Assembly (NCBI GenBank): GCA_023458535.1
Contig: JAEWYW010000023.1
Span: forward strand, 1-64,000
DNA length: 64,000 bases
Direction: 5' to 3'
Source: Bacteroidota bacterium
GTDB lineage: Bacteria > Bacteroidota > Bacteroidia > Flavobacteriales > Weeksellaceae
A program made the translations under genes and the position numbers. Shown here one piece after another: positions 17,037 to 25,052 of the stretch. The notes below the pieces were generated by a model. It searched no databases, was not told the DNA's origin, and was given only the letters and a program-made list of their open reading frames with translations. How positions within the stretch are numbered: position 1 is the first letter of the stretch; every line of letters starts with the position of its first letter.

Positions 17037-18011
17037 ATGCAGGCATCATCACAAATAGGATTAGGAATAGACATTGGCGGAACGACCACAAAATTCGGAC
17101 TCATTAGTTCTAACGGAAAAATTATTGAAAAAGGCGTCATTAATACAGACGATTACGATACACCTGAAGAATTTGTAGAGGCACTTTACAATGAGATTTC
17201 ACCAATTATCAACGAACATTGTCCTGATAAAAATTATGATGGTATCGGCATTGGTGCTCCTAATGCCAATTACTATACAGGAACTATAGAACACGCTCCC
17301 AATCTCCCTTGGAAAGGCATTATTCAATTTGCTGATTTGGTCACTGAAAAATTTGGAAAGCCCTGCAAATTAACCAATGATGCCAATGCAGCAGCCATGG
17401 GCGAAATGCTTTTTGGTGCTGCCAAAGGCATGAACGATTTTATTATGATGACACTTGGAACGGGTGTAGGTAGTGGTGTGGTAGCCAATGGAAAGCTCAT
17501 TTACGGTCACGATGGTTTTGCGGGTGAACTAGGGCATATTATTGTAAAACCAGGAGGCAGAAAACACTGGAGTACTGGCTCCAAAGGCTCTTTGGAAGCC
17601 TATGCATCAGCTTCTGGAATTTCCATAACAGCAAAAAAAATGCGCGCGGAATTCCCATCGTCCTTACTAAATTCATATCCTGAGGAAGAGATCAATTCCA
17701 AAACTGTACACGAATGCGCCGTAAAAGGAGATGAAGTCGCTATAGAAGTTTTTAGATATACGGGGCAAATTTTAGGGCAGGCACTGGCCAATTTTATCAT
17801 GTTTTCATCACCGAAAACAATCTTCCTTTTTGGTGGTGTAATTAAGGCGGGTGATTTCTTAATAAAACCCACAAAGCTTCACATGGAAAAAAACTTACTT
17901 CCTATTTTTAAAGATAAAGTCGAGCTAGTTTTCAGTGAGCTGAGCGAAGCTGATGCAGCTATTTTAGGTGCCGGAGCAATGGTTTGGGAAGATAAAAATT
18001 TTAAATCTTAA
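17037..18011 (+). CDS. ROK family sugar kinase lacking the zinc-site cysteines
   Basis: A 324-residue ROK kinase. Visible are the phosphate-1 motif GIDIGGTTTKFG near residue 10, the catalytic TNDANAAAMGE (Asp about 117), TLGTGVGSGVV, and the GFAGELGHI histidine. The normal ROK zinc motif CxCGxxGCxE is replaced by WSTGSKGSLE, so all three cysteines are gone while the flanking Gly and Glu remain. Glucokinase is the likeliest activity; N-acetylglucosamine or mannose kinase is possible. The lipoprotein msrA gene begins 11 nt after the stop, so the two are probably co-transcribed. Confidence 0.85.
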   Translation: MQASSQIGLGIDIGGTTTKFGLISSNGKIIEKGVINTDDYDTPEEFVEALYNEISPIINEHCPDKNYDGIGIGAPNANYYTGTIEHAPNLPWKGIIQFADLVTEKFGKPCKLTNDANAAAMGEMLFGAAKGMNDFIMMTLGTGVGSGVVANGKLIYGHDGFAGELGHIIVKPGGRKHWSTGSKGSLEAYASASGISITAKKMRAEFPSSLLNSYPEEEINSKTVHECAVKGDEVAIEVFRYTGQILGQALANFIMFSSPKTIFLFGGVIKAGDFLIKPTKLHMEKNLLPIFKDKVELVFSELSEADAAILGAGAMVWEDKNFKS

Positions 18012-18022
18012 AAATTAATACA

Positions 18023-18667
18023 ATGAAAAGGTTATTTCTTCTGCTCATTTGCATTTTTTTTGCTGCATGCAACGGGCAAGAGAAGAAAAAAGCAACAAAT
18101 ACTACAAAAAAGATGAATGCAAATACAAAATTGGTAATTGGCGGAGGATGTTTCTGGTGTGTCGAATCGTGTTTTAACATGCTGAAAGGTGTAGATACCG
18201 TTATCTCAGGCTATTCGGGAGGACAGACAAAAAATCCAACCTATGAGGAGGTCTGCAGTGGTGAAACTGGTCATGCAGAGGTAGTGGAGATTACCTACGA
18301 TCCAACAATAATTTCTTATGATCAGTTGATGAATGTATTTTTTTTCCTACATGATCCTACTCAATTGAACCGACAGGGAAATGATGTGGGAACCCAATAC
18401 AGATCTGTGATTTTTTATAACAACACTGAAGAGAAAGCTAAAGCTGAAGCTGCCATTAAAAAATCTGAGGCCTCAGGAATATGGAATGGTAAATACGTTA
18501 CTGAATTAGCACCGTTAGAAAAGTTTTATCCAGCAGAACAATACCATCAAGGATATTATAAAGAAAACCCGACTCAGCCATATTGCAGCGCAGTAGTAGG
18601 ACCAAAAATACAAAAGTTTAAAAAACATTTTGGTGCATTGGGTTGGCTAAAGCCTGAGGAGAATTGA
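18023..18667 (+). CDS. msrA: Peptide-methionine (S)-S-oxide reductase, predicted lipoprotein
   Basis: Reduces methionine-S-sulfoxide in oxidised proteins. The catalytic GCFWC motif is at residues 42-46 (C43 nucleophile), followed by GYSGG, GHAEVVEITYDP and AEQYHQGYY. Uniquely for this window's repair enzymes it starts with a lipoprotein signal (hydrophobic core LFLLLICIFFAAC, acylated Cys predicted at 16), then a lysine- and threonine-rich linker. It should therefore act on the periplasmic side of a membrane and depend on a periplasmic thiol donor. Length (214) is normal once the signal is removed. It is co-oriented and close to the ROK kinase gene. Confidence 0.93.
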   Translation: MKRLFLLLICIFFAACNGQEKKKATNTTKKMNANTKLVIGGGCFWCVESCFNMLKGVDTVISGYSGGQTKNPTYEEVCSGETGHAEVVEITYDPTIISYDQLMNVFFFLHDPTQLNRQGNDVGTQYRSVIFYNNTEEKAKAEAAIKKSEASGIWNGKYVTELAPLEKFYPAEQYHQGYYKENPTQPYCSAVVGPKIQKFKKHFGALGWLKPEEN

Positions 18668-18760
18668 TTTTCTTATTGTATTTCTCTGCATTTGATTTCT
18701 AAAAAAAGTAATCGAATTAACTACGGTTAAAAGAATTGACGAGATTAATAACCTTTAGGT

Positions 18761-20278
18761 TTAGTCTGCATTGAGTTTCAGAAGAGGATCAATATATTCT
18801 CTGTCGTTGCTCAATCTAGGTACCTTATTTTGTCCACCCAATTTCCCTCGAGACTCCATCCAATGGTAGAAGAGTTGAGGTTTTGCAATATGCACAACAG
18901 GTTTTTGAAGCGTCATATTGTTGTAGCGCTTGGCTTCATAATCGGAGTTGAGTGCTTTCAGTTGATTATCAAAAATATCGGTAAACTCGTCCAAATTGTT
19001 CGGATTTTTGCTGAATTCAAAAATCCATTCATGGGCACCACTTTTGCCTTCCTGCATAAAGATAGGAGCTCCGGTATAGTCGATAATGCTTGCGTCGGTA
19101 TCGCTACATGCTTTTGTAAGGGCTGCTTCCACATTATTGATCATCAGTTCTTCACCAAAAGCATTGATGTAATGTTTGGTTCTCCCCGAAATTTTAATTC
19201 TAAACGGATCTACAGAGGTAAAAACAACTGTATCCCCAATCATATAACGCCATAAACCTCCGTTTGTGGTAATAACAACTGCATAATTTTTTCCCACTTC
19301 TACCTCTTCCAAACTAACCACTTTTGGATTGGAGAGATGAAACTCATCCATAGGAATAAACTCATAGAAAATGCCATAATCCAACATCAGCAACATTTCG
19401 TCTGAATCTGAGCGATCCTGAATTCCGAAGAAACCTTCAGATGCGTTATAAATTTCGTAGTAATTGATGTTTCTGCCTATGGTTTTCTGATATTGTTCTC
19501 TGTAAGGTTTAAAACTTATTCCTCCATGAAAAAACACTTCCAAATTGGGCCACACATCACCAATATTATCTTGTCCTGTTTCTTGTAAAACCCTTTGAAG
19601 AAGTACCATCATCCAACTGGGAACACCAATAATGCTGCCTACATCCTCATGTTTCACTTCAGAAATCATGGCTTTGAGTTTGCTTTCCCATTCCGACATT
19701 AAAGAAACCTTCTTACTGGGCGTCGTGGTAATTTCCACCCAAAAAGGCAAATTATCAATTAAAATAGCTGATAAATCGCCAAACTTGGTGTTGAAGTCTT
19801 GATAAAGCTCTGCACTTCCTCCCAAACGTAAGTTTTTGCTGCTGAAGAGTTGATTTTCAGGGTGATTGTTGGCATAAATTGAAACCATATCTTTCCCTGC
19901 TTTCATATGGCAGTTTACCAAACTTTCGTCTGAAATCGGAATGAATTTACTTTTAGCATTGGTGGTTCCCGAAGATTTTGCAAAATGCTTAATACTTCCT
20001 GGCCATAAAACATCTTTTTGCCCTTGTCTGGCCTGCTCTATAAAAGGCTCGATATCTTCATAACAAACGATGGGAACTTTGTTTTTAAAATCCTGATAAT
20101 TGCTGATGGAACTGAAGCCATATTTTTTACCGTAAACTGTTTCCTCAGCATGGAAAAGTTGTGAAAATAAAATGCCTTTCTGAACTTCTATAGGATATTT
20201 GATAAAGTTTTCGATTTGATCTATCCTTTGCTTGATAAACCAATTGACTACGCTGTTGAATAAAGCCTTTGTTGCCAT
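18761..20278 (-). CDS. GH3 auxin-responsive promoter family protein
   Basis: A 505-residue member of the GH3 acyl-adenylate/amide synthetase-like superfamily. Recognisable segments are the phosphate-loop-like HFAKSSGTTNAKSKFIP, the region PSWMMVLLQRVLQETG, the YNASEGFFGIQD motif and LWRYMIGDTVVF. Plant GH3 enzymes conjugate amino acids to auxin or jasmonate; the role of the bacterial forms is unknown and no hormone function is implied. The start at 20278 (MATKALFNS) is preferred over 20293 because a consensus promoter places the transcript start at that codon. The neighbours give no pathway. Confidence 0.85.
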   Translation of the reverse strand: MATKALFNSVVNWFIKQRIDQIENFIKYPIEVQKGILFSQLFHAEETVYGKKYGFSSISNYQDFKNKVPIVCYEDIEPFIEQARQGQKDVLWPGSIKHFAKSSGTTNAKSKFIPISDESLVNCHMKAGKDMVSIYANNHPENQLFSSKNLRLGGSAELYQDFNTKFGDLSAILIDNLPFWVEITTTPSKKVSLMSEWESKLKAMISEVKHEDVGSIIGVPSWMMVLLQRVLQETGQDNIGDVWPNLEVFFHGGISFKPYREQYQKTIGRNINYYEIYNASEGFFGIQDRSDSDEMLLMLDYGIFYEFIPMDEFHLSNPKVVSLEEVEVGKNYAVVITTNGGLWRYMIGDTVVFTSVDPFRIKISGRTKHYINAFGEELMINNVEAALTKACSDTDASIIDYTGAPIFMQEGKSGAHEWIFEFSKNPNNLDEFTDIFDNQLKALNSDYEAKRYNNMTLQKPVVHIAKPQLFYHWMESRGKLGGQNKVPRLSNDREYIDPLLKLNAD

Positions 20279-20281
20279 TCC

Positions 20282-20311
20282 CAAATATAACAAATATTGA
20301 TTTTATAGAAA
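20282..20311 (-). promoter_or_regulatory. GH3 gene promoter, -7 box 3 nt before the ATG
   Basis: Leftward TTTC (20308-20311), 18 nt, TATATTTG (20282-20289), then 3 nt and the ATG at 20278. The geometry predicts a leaderless or nearly leaderless mRNA and argues for the downstream of two possible starts. Confidence 0.6.
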
Positions 20312-20489
20312 AGTTTGGAGAAGTATATTTCTGAGTTTTTAATCCATCAAAAAAGATTACTGTGAACATTTCATCAATCGATTTACACGTTAACAGAGAG
20401 AGTAAAAAAAAAACGCACGCTGTTGCAAGTGAAGCGCCATAAGCAGTTTGTTGATTTAATTCACAAACATGATTTCAGGATGATGACGC

Positions 20490-20527
20490 AAAAAAAAACC
20501 GCAACCTTAGTTTGCGGATTTTTATTT
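20490..20527 (-). terminator. Terminator after the bacilliredoxin gene
   Basis: Leftward CCGCAA, a 7-nt loop and TTGCGG are followed by a run of nine U. The right flank is also T-rich, so weak activity in the other direction is possible. The rest of the 20294-20542 gap holds no convincing gene. Confidence 0.75.
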
Positions 20528-20542
20528 TCTGATCAAAAATTA

Positions 20543-20953
20543 CTAGCAGTACTCATCGTAAGCTGCCTGAAGGTTGGCAGCAATGGCTCCTGCTGGGTTG
20601 CCTTCAATATGATGTCTTTCTAACATGTGTACCAATTCTCCGTCCTTAAAAAGCGCCACACATGGTGAACTTGGAGGGAAAGGTGCTAAATGTTTTCTTG
20701 CTTCTGCAACTGCTTCGGTATCGAAACCTGCAAAAACCGTAGTAATGTGATCCGGTTTTTTATCTCCTGTTAATGAATAAATAACACCTGGTCTTGCAGC
20801 GCCTGCAGCACATCCACAAACTGAATTAATCATTAAAAGCGTTGTTCCTGGCTTGCTTAACGCATCAGAAACCATTGCAGCACTCGTAAGATCTTCAAAA
20901 CCTTTATCTGTAAGTTCAGCCTTCATCGGCATTACTAAATCTGTTGGATACAT
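20543..20953 (-). CDS. BrxA/BrxB family bacilliredoxin
   Basis: A 136-residue thioredoxin-fold protein of the YphP/YqiW type. The active site is C46-G-C48 (NSVCGCAAGAARPG) instead of thioredoxin's CxxC, and the C-terminal part FPPSSPCVALFKDGELVHMLERHHIEG is characteristic. In Firmicutes these proteins remove bacillithiol from modified proteins, and bacillithiol has also been reported in some Bacteroidota; the same role here is an inference. With msrA and the superoxide dismutase it forms part of a scattered oxidative-stress set in this window. It is monocistronic, with its own promoter and terminator. Confidence 0.92.
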   Translation of the reverse strand: MYPTDLVMPMKAELTDKGFEDLTSAAMVSDALSKPGTTLLMINSVCGCAAGAARPGVIYSLTGDKKPDHITTVFAGFDTEAVAEARKHLAPFPPSSPCVALFKDGELVHMLERHHIEGNPAGAIAANLQAAYDEYC

Positions 20954-20990
20954 ATCTATTTTATTTAAAATGTTAGTGGTTTAAACAATA

Positions 20991-20998
20991 CAAATTTA
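20991..20998 (-). promoter_or_regulatory. -7 promoter box of the bacilliredoxin gene
   Basis: TAAATTTG on the minus strand, 37 nt before the ATG at 20953. No clear -33 TTTG is visible at the usual spacing. Confidence 0.45.
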
Positions 20999-21072
20999 AT
21001 TATAATTTGAGACATTGCTTCGTATTTTATTCTATCAATATTATACCAACCATCTATTGCTGACAATTTGAC

Positions 21073-21105
21073 AAAAAAAGCCCGAAGTAAAAAACTACTT
21101 CGGAC
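21073..21105 (-). terminator. Terminator at the end of the dcw-yqeY transcript
   Basis: Leftward GTCCGAAGTA and TACTTCGGGC form a 10-bp stem (one G-U) around a 6-nt loop and run into seven U. It is the first strong terminator after mraZ, which supports one long dcw transcription unit. Confidence 0.8.
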
Positions 21106-21149
21106 TCTTAATCAAATCGATATGCAAAGGTTGAATATCCTAAATTACA

Positions 21150-21217
21150 GTTGTTGGACTGTGGCTGTTGGTTGTTAGAAAAAACTATCAACTATTAACC
21201 ATTCACAAACAACTTTA
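21150..21217. repeat. Heptanucleotide arrays, two inverted blocks, downstream of yqeY
   Basis: Two 7-bp-period blocks lie back to back. At 21150-21177 the units are GTTGTTG, GACTGTG, GCTGTTG and GTTGTTA. At 21183-21217 they are AACTATC, AACTATT, AACCATT, CACAAAC and AACTTTA. The second block is an imperfect reverse complement of the first, so the RNA could fold into a long bulged hairpin with a short loop. Confidence 0.6.
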
Positions 21218-21220
21218 CAG

Positions 21221-21667
21221 CTACGACAGCAGCTTTTTAGCCATTTCGGAAATGCTCTTGCCATCCGATTTGCCTGCTAATTCTTTGGAAGCTATTCCCA
21301 TCACTTTACCAATATCTTTCATGGACTCGGCAGAAGTTTCGGCAATAATCCTCTTGATCTCTGCTTCCAGCTCATCAGCGGAAAGCTGTTTCGGTAAAAA
21401 CTTCTCAATTACTTTCATTTGCGCTTCTTCCACTTCGGCTAAATCTTGTCTTCCCTGGGCTGCAAACTGTTCAAAAGAATCTTTACGCTGCTTAATCATT
21501 CTTTGTAAAATAGCAATCTCCTGCTCCATGGAAACTTCTGCCCCTTTGGCTTCGGTTTTCAAAAGGAGAATCTGCGATTTTACGGCTCTCAGAGAATCCA
21601 AAGCAACTTTGTCTTTCTCTTTCATGGCTGTTTTAATAGCCTCGCTTATGGTGTTTTCTAAACTCAT
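21221..21667 (-). CDS. yqeY: GatB/YqeY domain-containing protein
   Basis: A 148-residue helical protein of the YqeY family: LENTISEAIKTAMKEKDKVALDSLRAVKSQI, then QEIAILQRMIKQRKDS and the C-terminal DIGKVMGIASKELAGKSDG. This matches the tail domain of GatB that binds tRNA in the amidotransferase; free-standing YqeY is presumed to be RNA-related but has no firm function. It follows ftsZ by 79 nt in the same orientation, and the only terminator comes after it, so it is the last gene of the dcw transcript. Heptad-repeat sequences flank it on both sides. Confidence 0.9.
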   Translation of the reverse strand: MSLENTISEAIKTAMKEKDKVALDSLRAVKSQILLLKTEAKGAEVSMEQEIAILQRMIKQRKDSFEQFAAQGRQDLAEVEEAQMKVIEKFLPKQLSADELEAEIKRIIAETSAESMKDIGKVMGIASKELAGKSDGKSISEMAKKLLS

Positions 21668-21686
21668 AATTTTATGCTTTTGGAGA

Positions 21687-21744
21687 TTGCCTGTTAGCTC
21701 TCAGCTTCATTTTAAGCTATTTGCCGATGGCTAACGGCTAATGG
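21687..21744. repeat. Heptanucleotide repeat, ftsZ-yqeY gap
   Basis: GCCGATG, GCTAACG and GCTAATG stand in tandem at 21723-21743, with a looser opposite-strand counterpart at about 21690-21710 (CCTGTTA, GCTCTCA, GCTTCAT). The two halves are imperfect inverted repeats, as in the array at 21150-21217. Confidence 0.55.
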
Positions 21745-21746
21745 CA

Positions 21747-23645
21747 TTAATCTACGTCTTTATTCAAAAATTTGTTCTCTCTTACGTGCATCGATCCATC
21801 TCTTTCCGATAAAAAAGAGCTTCTGTTTTGCTCAGATGGATTGCTGCCATCGATGGAGATATTTTTTCTTTTGAATGCAGGAACACTCTCAAATTCATTC
21901 ACTGCATCAAAATTCTGATATCTCGAGTTGAACTCTTTTAACTTATTTCTTCGTTCAGAAACTCTGTCTTCAGAAGTTGTTTTATTAATAAAAGTAAATT
22001 CAGACTCTTCGTAAGTTTCTGTAATCACCTCCTTTCTTTCCGAGATAATTTCTTCTCTTGCAGGTGTAGAAAGTGGAGTATCTTCTTTAACTTCTTCAGT
22101 TTTTACCATTTCCTTCGGAACAAAAGTTTCCTCAAATTTCTGAACCGGCTCTTCCTTAATTTCTGCCTTAGGTGCACTCAGTTCAACCTCTGGCTCGTTA
22201 ATCGGTTCGTTTACGAAAAAACTAAATTCAACTGGTTTTTCTTCAGAAAAAGAATTTTGGAAAGGATTTTCCTCTTTTTTACCTTCAACTTCAAATGAAA
22301 AAGATTCTGGCTCTAAATCGTTTGCGTCGTCCTCATAGGAGAATAAATCGAATGAGCGTTCTTCTTCTTTCTCATTATTCCAATTTTGTTCTGTTTCCTG
22401 AACATCTTCATTGTCGAAGAATTTTATTTCTGTGGTTACTTCTTCCTCAATCACTAATTTTTCAGCAGTTGTCACTTTGAACTGAGGTGAATTGCTGTCT
22501 TCATCCTCTAGCTTAAAAAAGTTTTTTCCTGAGAAATTATTAAAATCGTTAGATGTTTCTCTTTCTTGTCTGGACTTGAAAGGTGAAGGCTTATTGGAAG
22601 ATTCTACAGCGTTATCATTCAAGCTGATTTTAATTTTCTCCGTTGGTCCTGCGAATTTTTTATTATCATTAGAAAAACCCGTAGCAATAACCAAAACGCT
22701 TACTGCATCTCCCAGTTCTTCGTCTGAACCCACCCCGAAAATAATGTCAGCAGTGTTCCCAGCCTCAGTCTGGATGTGATCCATAATAACACCAATCTCG
22801 TCCATGGTAACCTCCTCAGAGCCACTTCTGATAAGCAATAGTACATTTTTAGCTCCTGTAATTTTATTATCATTCAATAACGGAGAATCTAATGCTTTTT
22901 TAACCGCTTCTTCTGCTTTATTTTCGCCAGATGCTATACCGTTGGACATTAACGCTGTTCCTGAATTTTGAAGCACAGATTTAGCATCTCTAAAGTCGAT
23001 ATTTACATCAAAATAACCTGTAATAACCTCTGCCATACCTTTAGCTGCATTGGTTAAAACTTCATCGGCTTTTGAGAAACCAGATTTAAAACCTAGGTTA
23101 CCAAACTGCTGGCGAAGCTTGTCGTTATTGATAACGATAAGTGAATCTACATTATTTCTCAGTTTATCTAAACCTAATTCAGCTTGTTCTAATCTTCTTT
23201 TGCCTTCAAAACTAAACGGAACTGTAACGATACCTACAGTAAGAATGCCCATTTCTTTTGCCACTTTGGCGATTACTGGCGCAGCACCTGTACCAGTTCC
23301 ACCACCCATACCTGCCGTAATGAATACCATTTTGGTATTTTGTCCCATGGCAGCTTTTATTTCATCGATACTTTCGATGGCAGCTTTTTCACCCACTTCT
23401 GGGTCGGCACCCGCGCCAAGACCTTCGGTCATGCTGATTCCTAACTGAACCTTATTGGCAACAGGGTTATTGTCTAAGGTTTGTGCATCGGTATTGCAGA
23501 TCACGAAATCTACCCCATGAATTCCTTTTTCGTACATGTGCTTCAGTGCGTTGTTACCACCGCCACCTACACCGATAACTTTTATGATTGAAGAATTTCC
23601 TTTCGGCAAATCAAATGAAAACCCTTGTGCTCCTATATTTTCCAT
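21747..23645 (-). CDS. ftsZ: Cell division GTPase FtsZ with long acidic linker
   Basis: Tubulin-like GTPase that forms the Z ring. The signature GGGTGTGAAP is at 114-123 and the T7 loop NIDFRD with its catalytic acidic residues is at about 215-220. The GTPase core ends near residue 325 and is followed by a linker of roughly 260 residues dominated by Glu, Phe and Ser/Thr, bringing the protein to 632 residues against about 380 in E. coli. A conserved-tail-like VPAFKRK begins at 588 but is not terminal: 38 further residues follow, ending KFLNKDVD. Such an ending is, to my recollection, common in Flavobacteriia. It lies 22 nt after ftsA. Confidence 0.97.
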   Translation of the reverse strand: MENIGAQGFSFDLPKGNSSIIKVIGVGGGGNNALKHMYEKGIHGVDFVICNTDAQTLDNNPVANKVQLGISMTEGLGAGADPEVGEKAAIESIDEIKAAMGQNTKMVFITAGMGGGTGTGAAPVIAKVAKEMGILTVGIVTVPFSFEGKRRLEQAELGLDKLRNNVDSLIVINNDKLRQQFGNLGFKSGFSKADEVLTNAAKGMAEVITGYFDVNIDFRDAKSVLQNSGTALMSNGIASGENKAEEAVKKALDSPLLNDNKITGAKNVLLLIRSGSEEVTMDEIGVIMDHIQTEAGNTADIIFGVGSDEELGDAVSVLVIATGFSNDNKKFAGPTEKIKISLNDNAVESSNKPSPFKSRQERETSNDFNNFSGKNFFKLEDEDSNSPQFKVTTAEKLVIEEEVTTEIKFFDNEDVQETEQNWNNEKEEERSFDLFSYEDDANDLEPESFSFEVEGKKEENPFQNSFSEEKPVEFSFFVNEPINEPEVELSAPKAEIKEEPVQKFEETFVPKEMVKTEEVKEDTPLSTPAREEIISERKEVITETYEESEFTFINKTTSEDRVSERRNKLKEFNSRYQNFDAVNEFESVPAFKRKNISIDGSNPSEQNRSSFLSERDGSMHVRENKFLNKDVD

Positions 23646-23667
23646 ATTTTTTGTCTTTTTATTTAAA

Positions 23668-25032
23668 TTATTCTACTTCCTCAAAGAATTTTTTCACTTT
23701 CTCCATTAGAGATTGCCCGAAAGTAAGCTTTCCGCTTTTTTTCTGAATATTTTCTTCTTCTTTTACTGGTGTTTCTATTGTTTGTACTGCTTGGTTCGGA
23801 GTTTCTGAAGCAGCCACTTCAGTTTTAGTTTCCACAACCTCCTGAACTTCAGGTTCTACAGTTTTTTTATCACGGATTTTTAAACTTTCCATTAATAAAC
23901 CAATGGAAGTTGCAAATTCAGGACCTTTTAGGAACTGATTTTTATCGTTCGCAATATATTCATTAGCAAAACCAATTCTGCTATCGAAACCAGTAGTATA
24001 ATTGGCCAACTGGCGAAGATGCTTCAAATTGGATCCACCTCCTGTAAGCACAATTCCTGCGATTAATTTTTTCTTTTGCTCAAAAGCTCCATAGGCTTTT
24101 AATTCTGTATTCACCATTTCAAGGATTTCTTCTACTCTAGCGTTGACAATCTGAGCTAACGTTTTAAGGGAAATCTCCTTGTCTGGTCTGCCATGCAAGC
24201 CCGGAATAGTGACAAACGTAGAATCTTTCTCCAATTCTGGTACCGCAGAACCGAATTTCACCTTCAGTTGTTCGGCATGTTTCTCAATAATTGAACAACC
24301 TTCCTTGATATCTTCGGTAATGATACCGCCACCGTAAGGAATGACACATGTGTGACGGATGATATTGTCTTTAAAGATGGCAATATCAGTTGTTCCACCA
24401 CCAATATCAACGATGGCTACACCTGCTTCTTTTTCTTCCTTGGTAAGCACTGCTTCTGAGGATGCAAGAGGCTCTAAAGTAAGCGCTTCCATCTCTAAAC
24501 CTGCTTCACGTACGCATCGTGCGATATTTCTGATGCTTCCCATCTGCCCGACAACCACATGGAAATTAGCTTCCAAACGCTTACCGTGCATACCGATTGG
24601 TTCCTGAATTTCTCCTTCGGAATCTACCTTATACTCCTGTGGAAGCACGTGGATGATTTCTTCTCCTGGCAGCATTACCAATTTTTTAACTTGGTTTTTT
24701 AACGCTTCAATGTCGTCCTCAGTAATGTACTGATCGGGATGCTCGCGCATGATGTAGTCTGAATGCTGCAAAGAACGGATGTGCTTGCCTGCAATACCTA
24801 CAGTTACTTTTTTAATTGGGACTCCAGCACTGGCTTGAGCTTCTGCCACCGCTGTTTTAATGGAATTGATAGTTTGAGAAATGTTATTAACAATCCCTTT
24901 GTGAACCCCAAGACTTTTTGCTTTTCCTACACCGAGAACTTCTATTTTCCCGTGTGCATTTCGCCGACCAACAATGGCAACAATCTTTGTTGTCCCAATG
25001 TCTAGTCCTACAGAATACTCTTGATTTTCCAT
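23668..25032 (-). CDS. ftsA: Cell division protein FtsA
   Basis: Actin-like ATPase that tethers FtsZ to the membrane. Actin-fold motifs are visible: VGLDIGTTKIVAIVG at the N-terminus, IVDIGGGTTDIAIF near residue 206 and GIVLTGGGSNLKHL near residue 325. The 454 residues include a linker at about 385-435 rich in Glu, Val and Thr, then a C-terminal amphipathic helix (GQSLMEKVKKFFEEVE) of the type that inserts into the membrane. It lies between ftsQ (20-nt gap) and ftsZ in the dcw cluster, so expression should be tied to both. Confidence 0.97.
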   Translation of the reverse strand: MENQEYSVGLDIGTTKIVAIVGRRNAHGKIEVLGVGKAKSLGVHKGIVNNISQTINSIKTAVAEAQASAGVPIKKVTVGIAGKHIRSLQHSDYIMREHPDQYITEDDIEALKNQVKKLVMLPGEEIIHVLPQEYKVDSEGEIQEPIGMHGKRLEANFHVVVGQMGSIRNIARCVREAGLEMEALTLEPLASSEAVLTKEEKEAGVAIVDIGGGTTDIAIFKDNIIRHTCVIPYGGGIITEDIKEGCSIIEKHAEQLKVKFGSAVPELEKDSTFVTIPGLHGRPDKEISLKTLAQIVNARVEEILEMVNTELKAYGAFEQKKKLIAGIVLTGGGSNLKHLRQLANYTTGFDSRIGFANEYIANDKNQFLKGPEFATSIGLLMESLKIRDKKTVEPEVQEVVETKTEVAASETPNQAVQTIETPVKEEENIQKKSGKLTFGQSLMEKVKKFFEEVE

Positions 25033-25052
25033 TTTATATCGATTTGATTTTT

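Noticed and set aside
20423..20623. A 66-codon plus-strand frame upstream of the bacilliredoxin terminator
   Set aside because: It crosses the terminator hairpin and runs antisense into the bacilliredoxin gene; composition is unlike the real proteins here.
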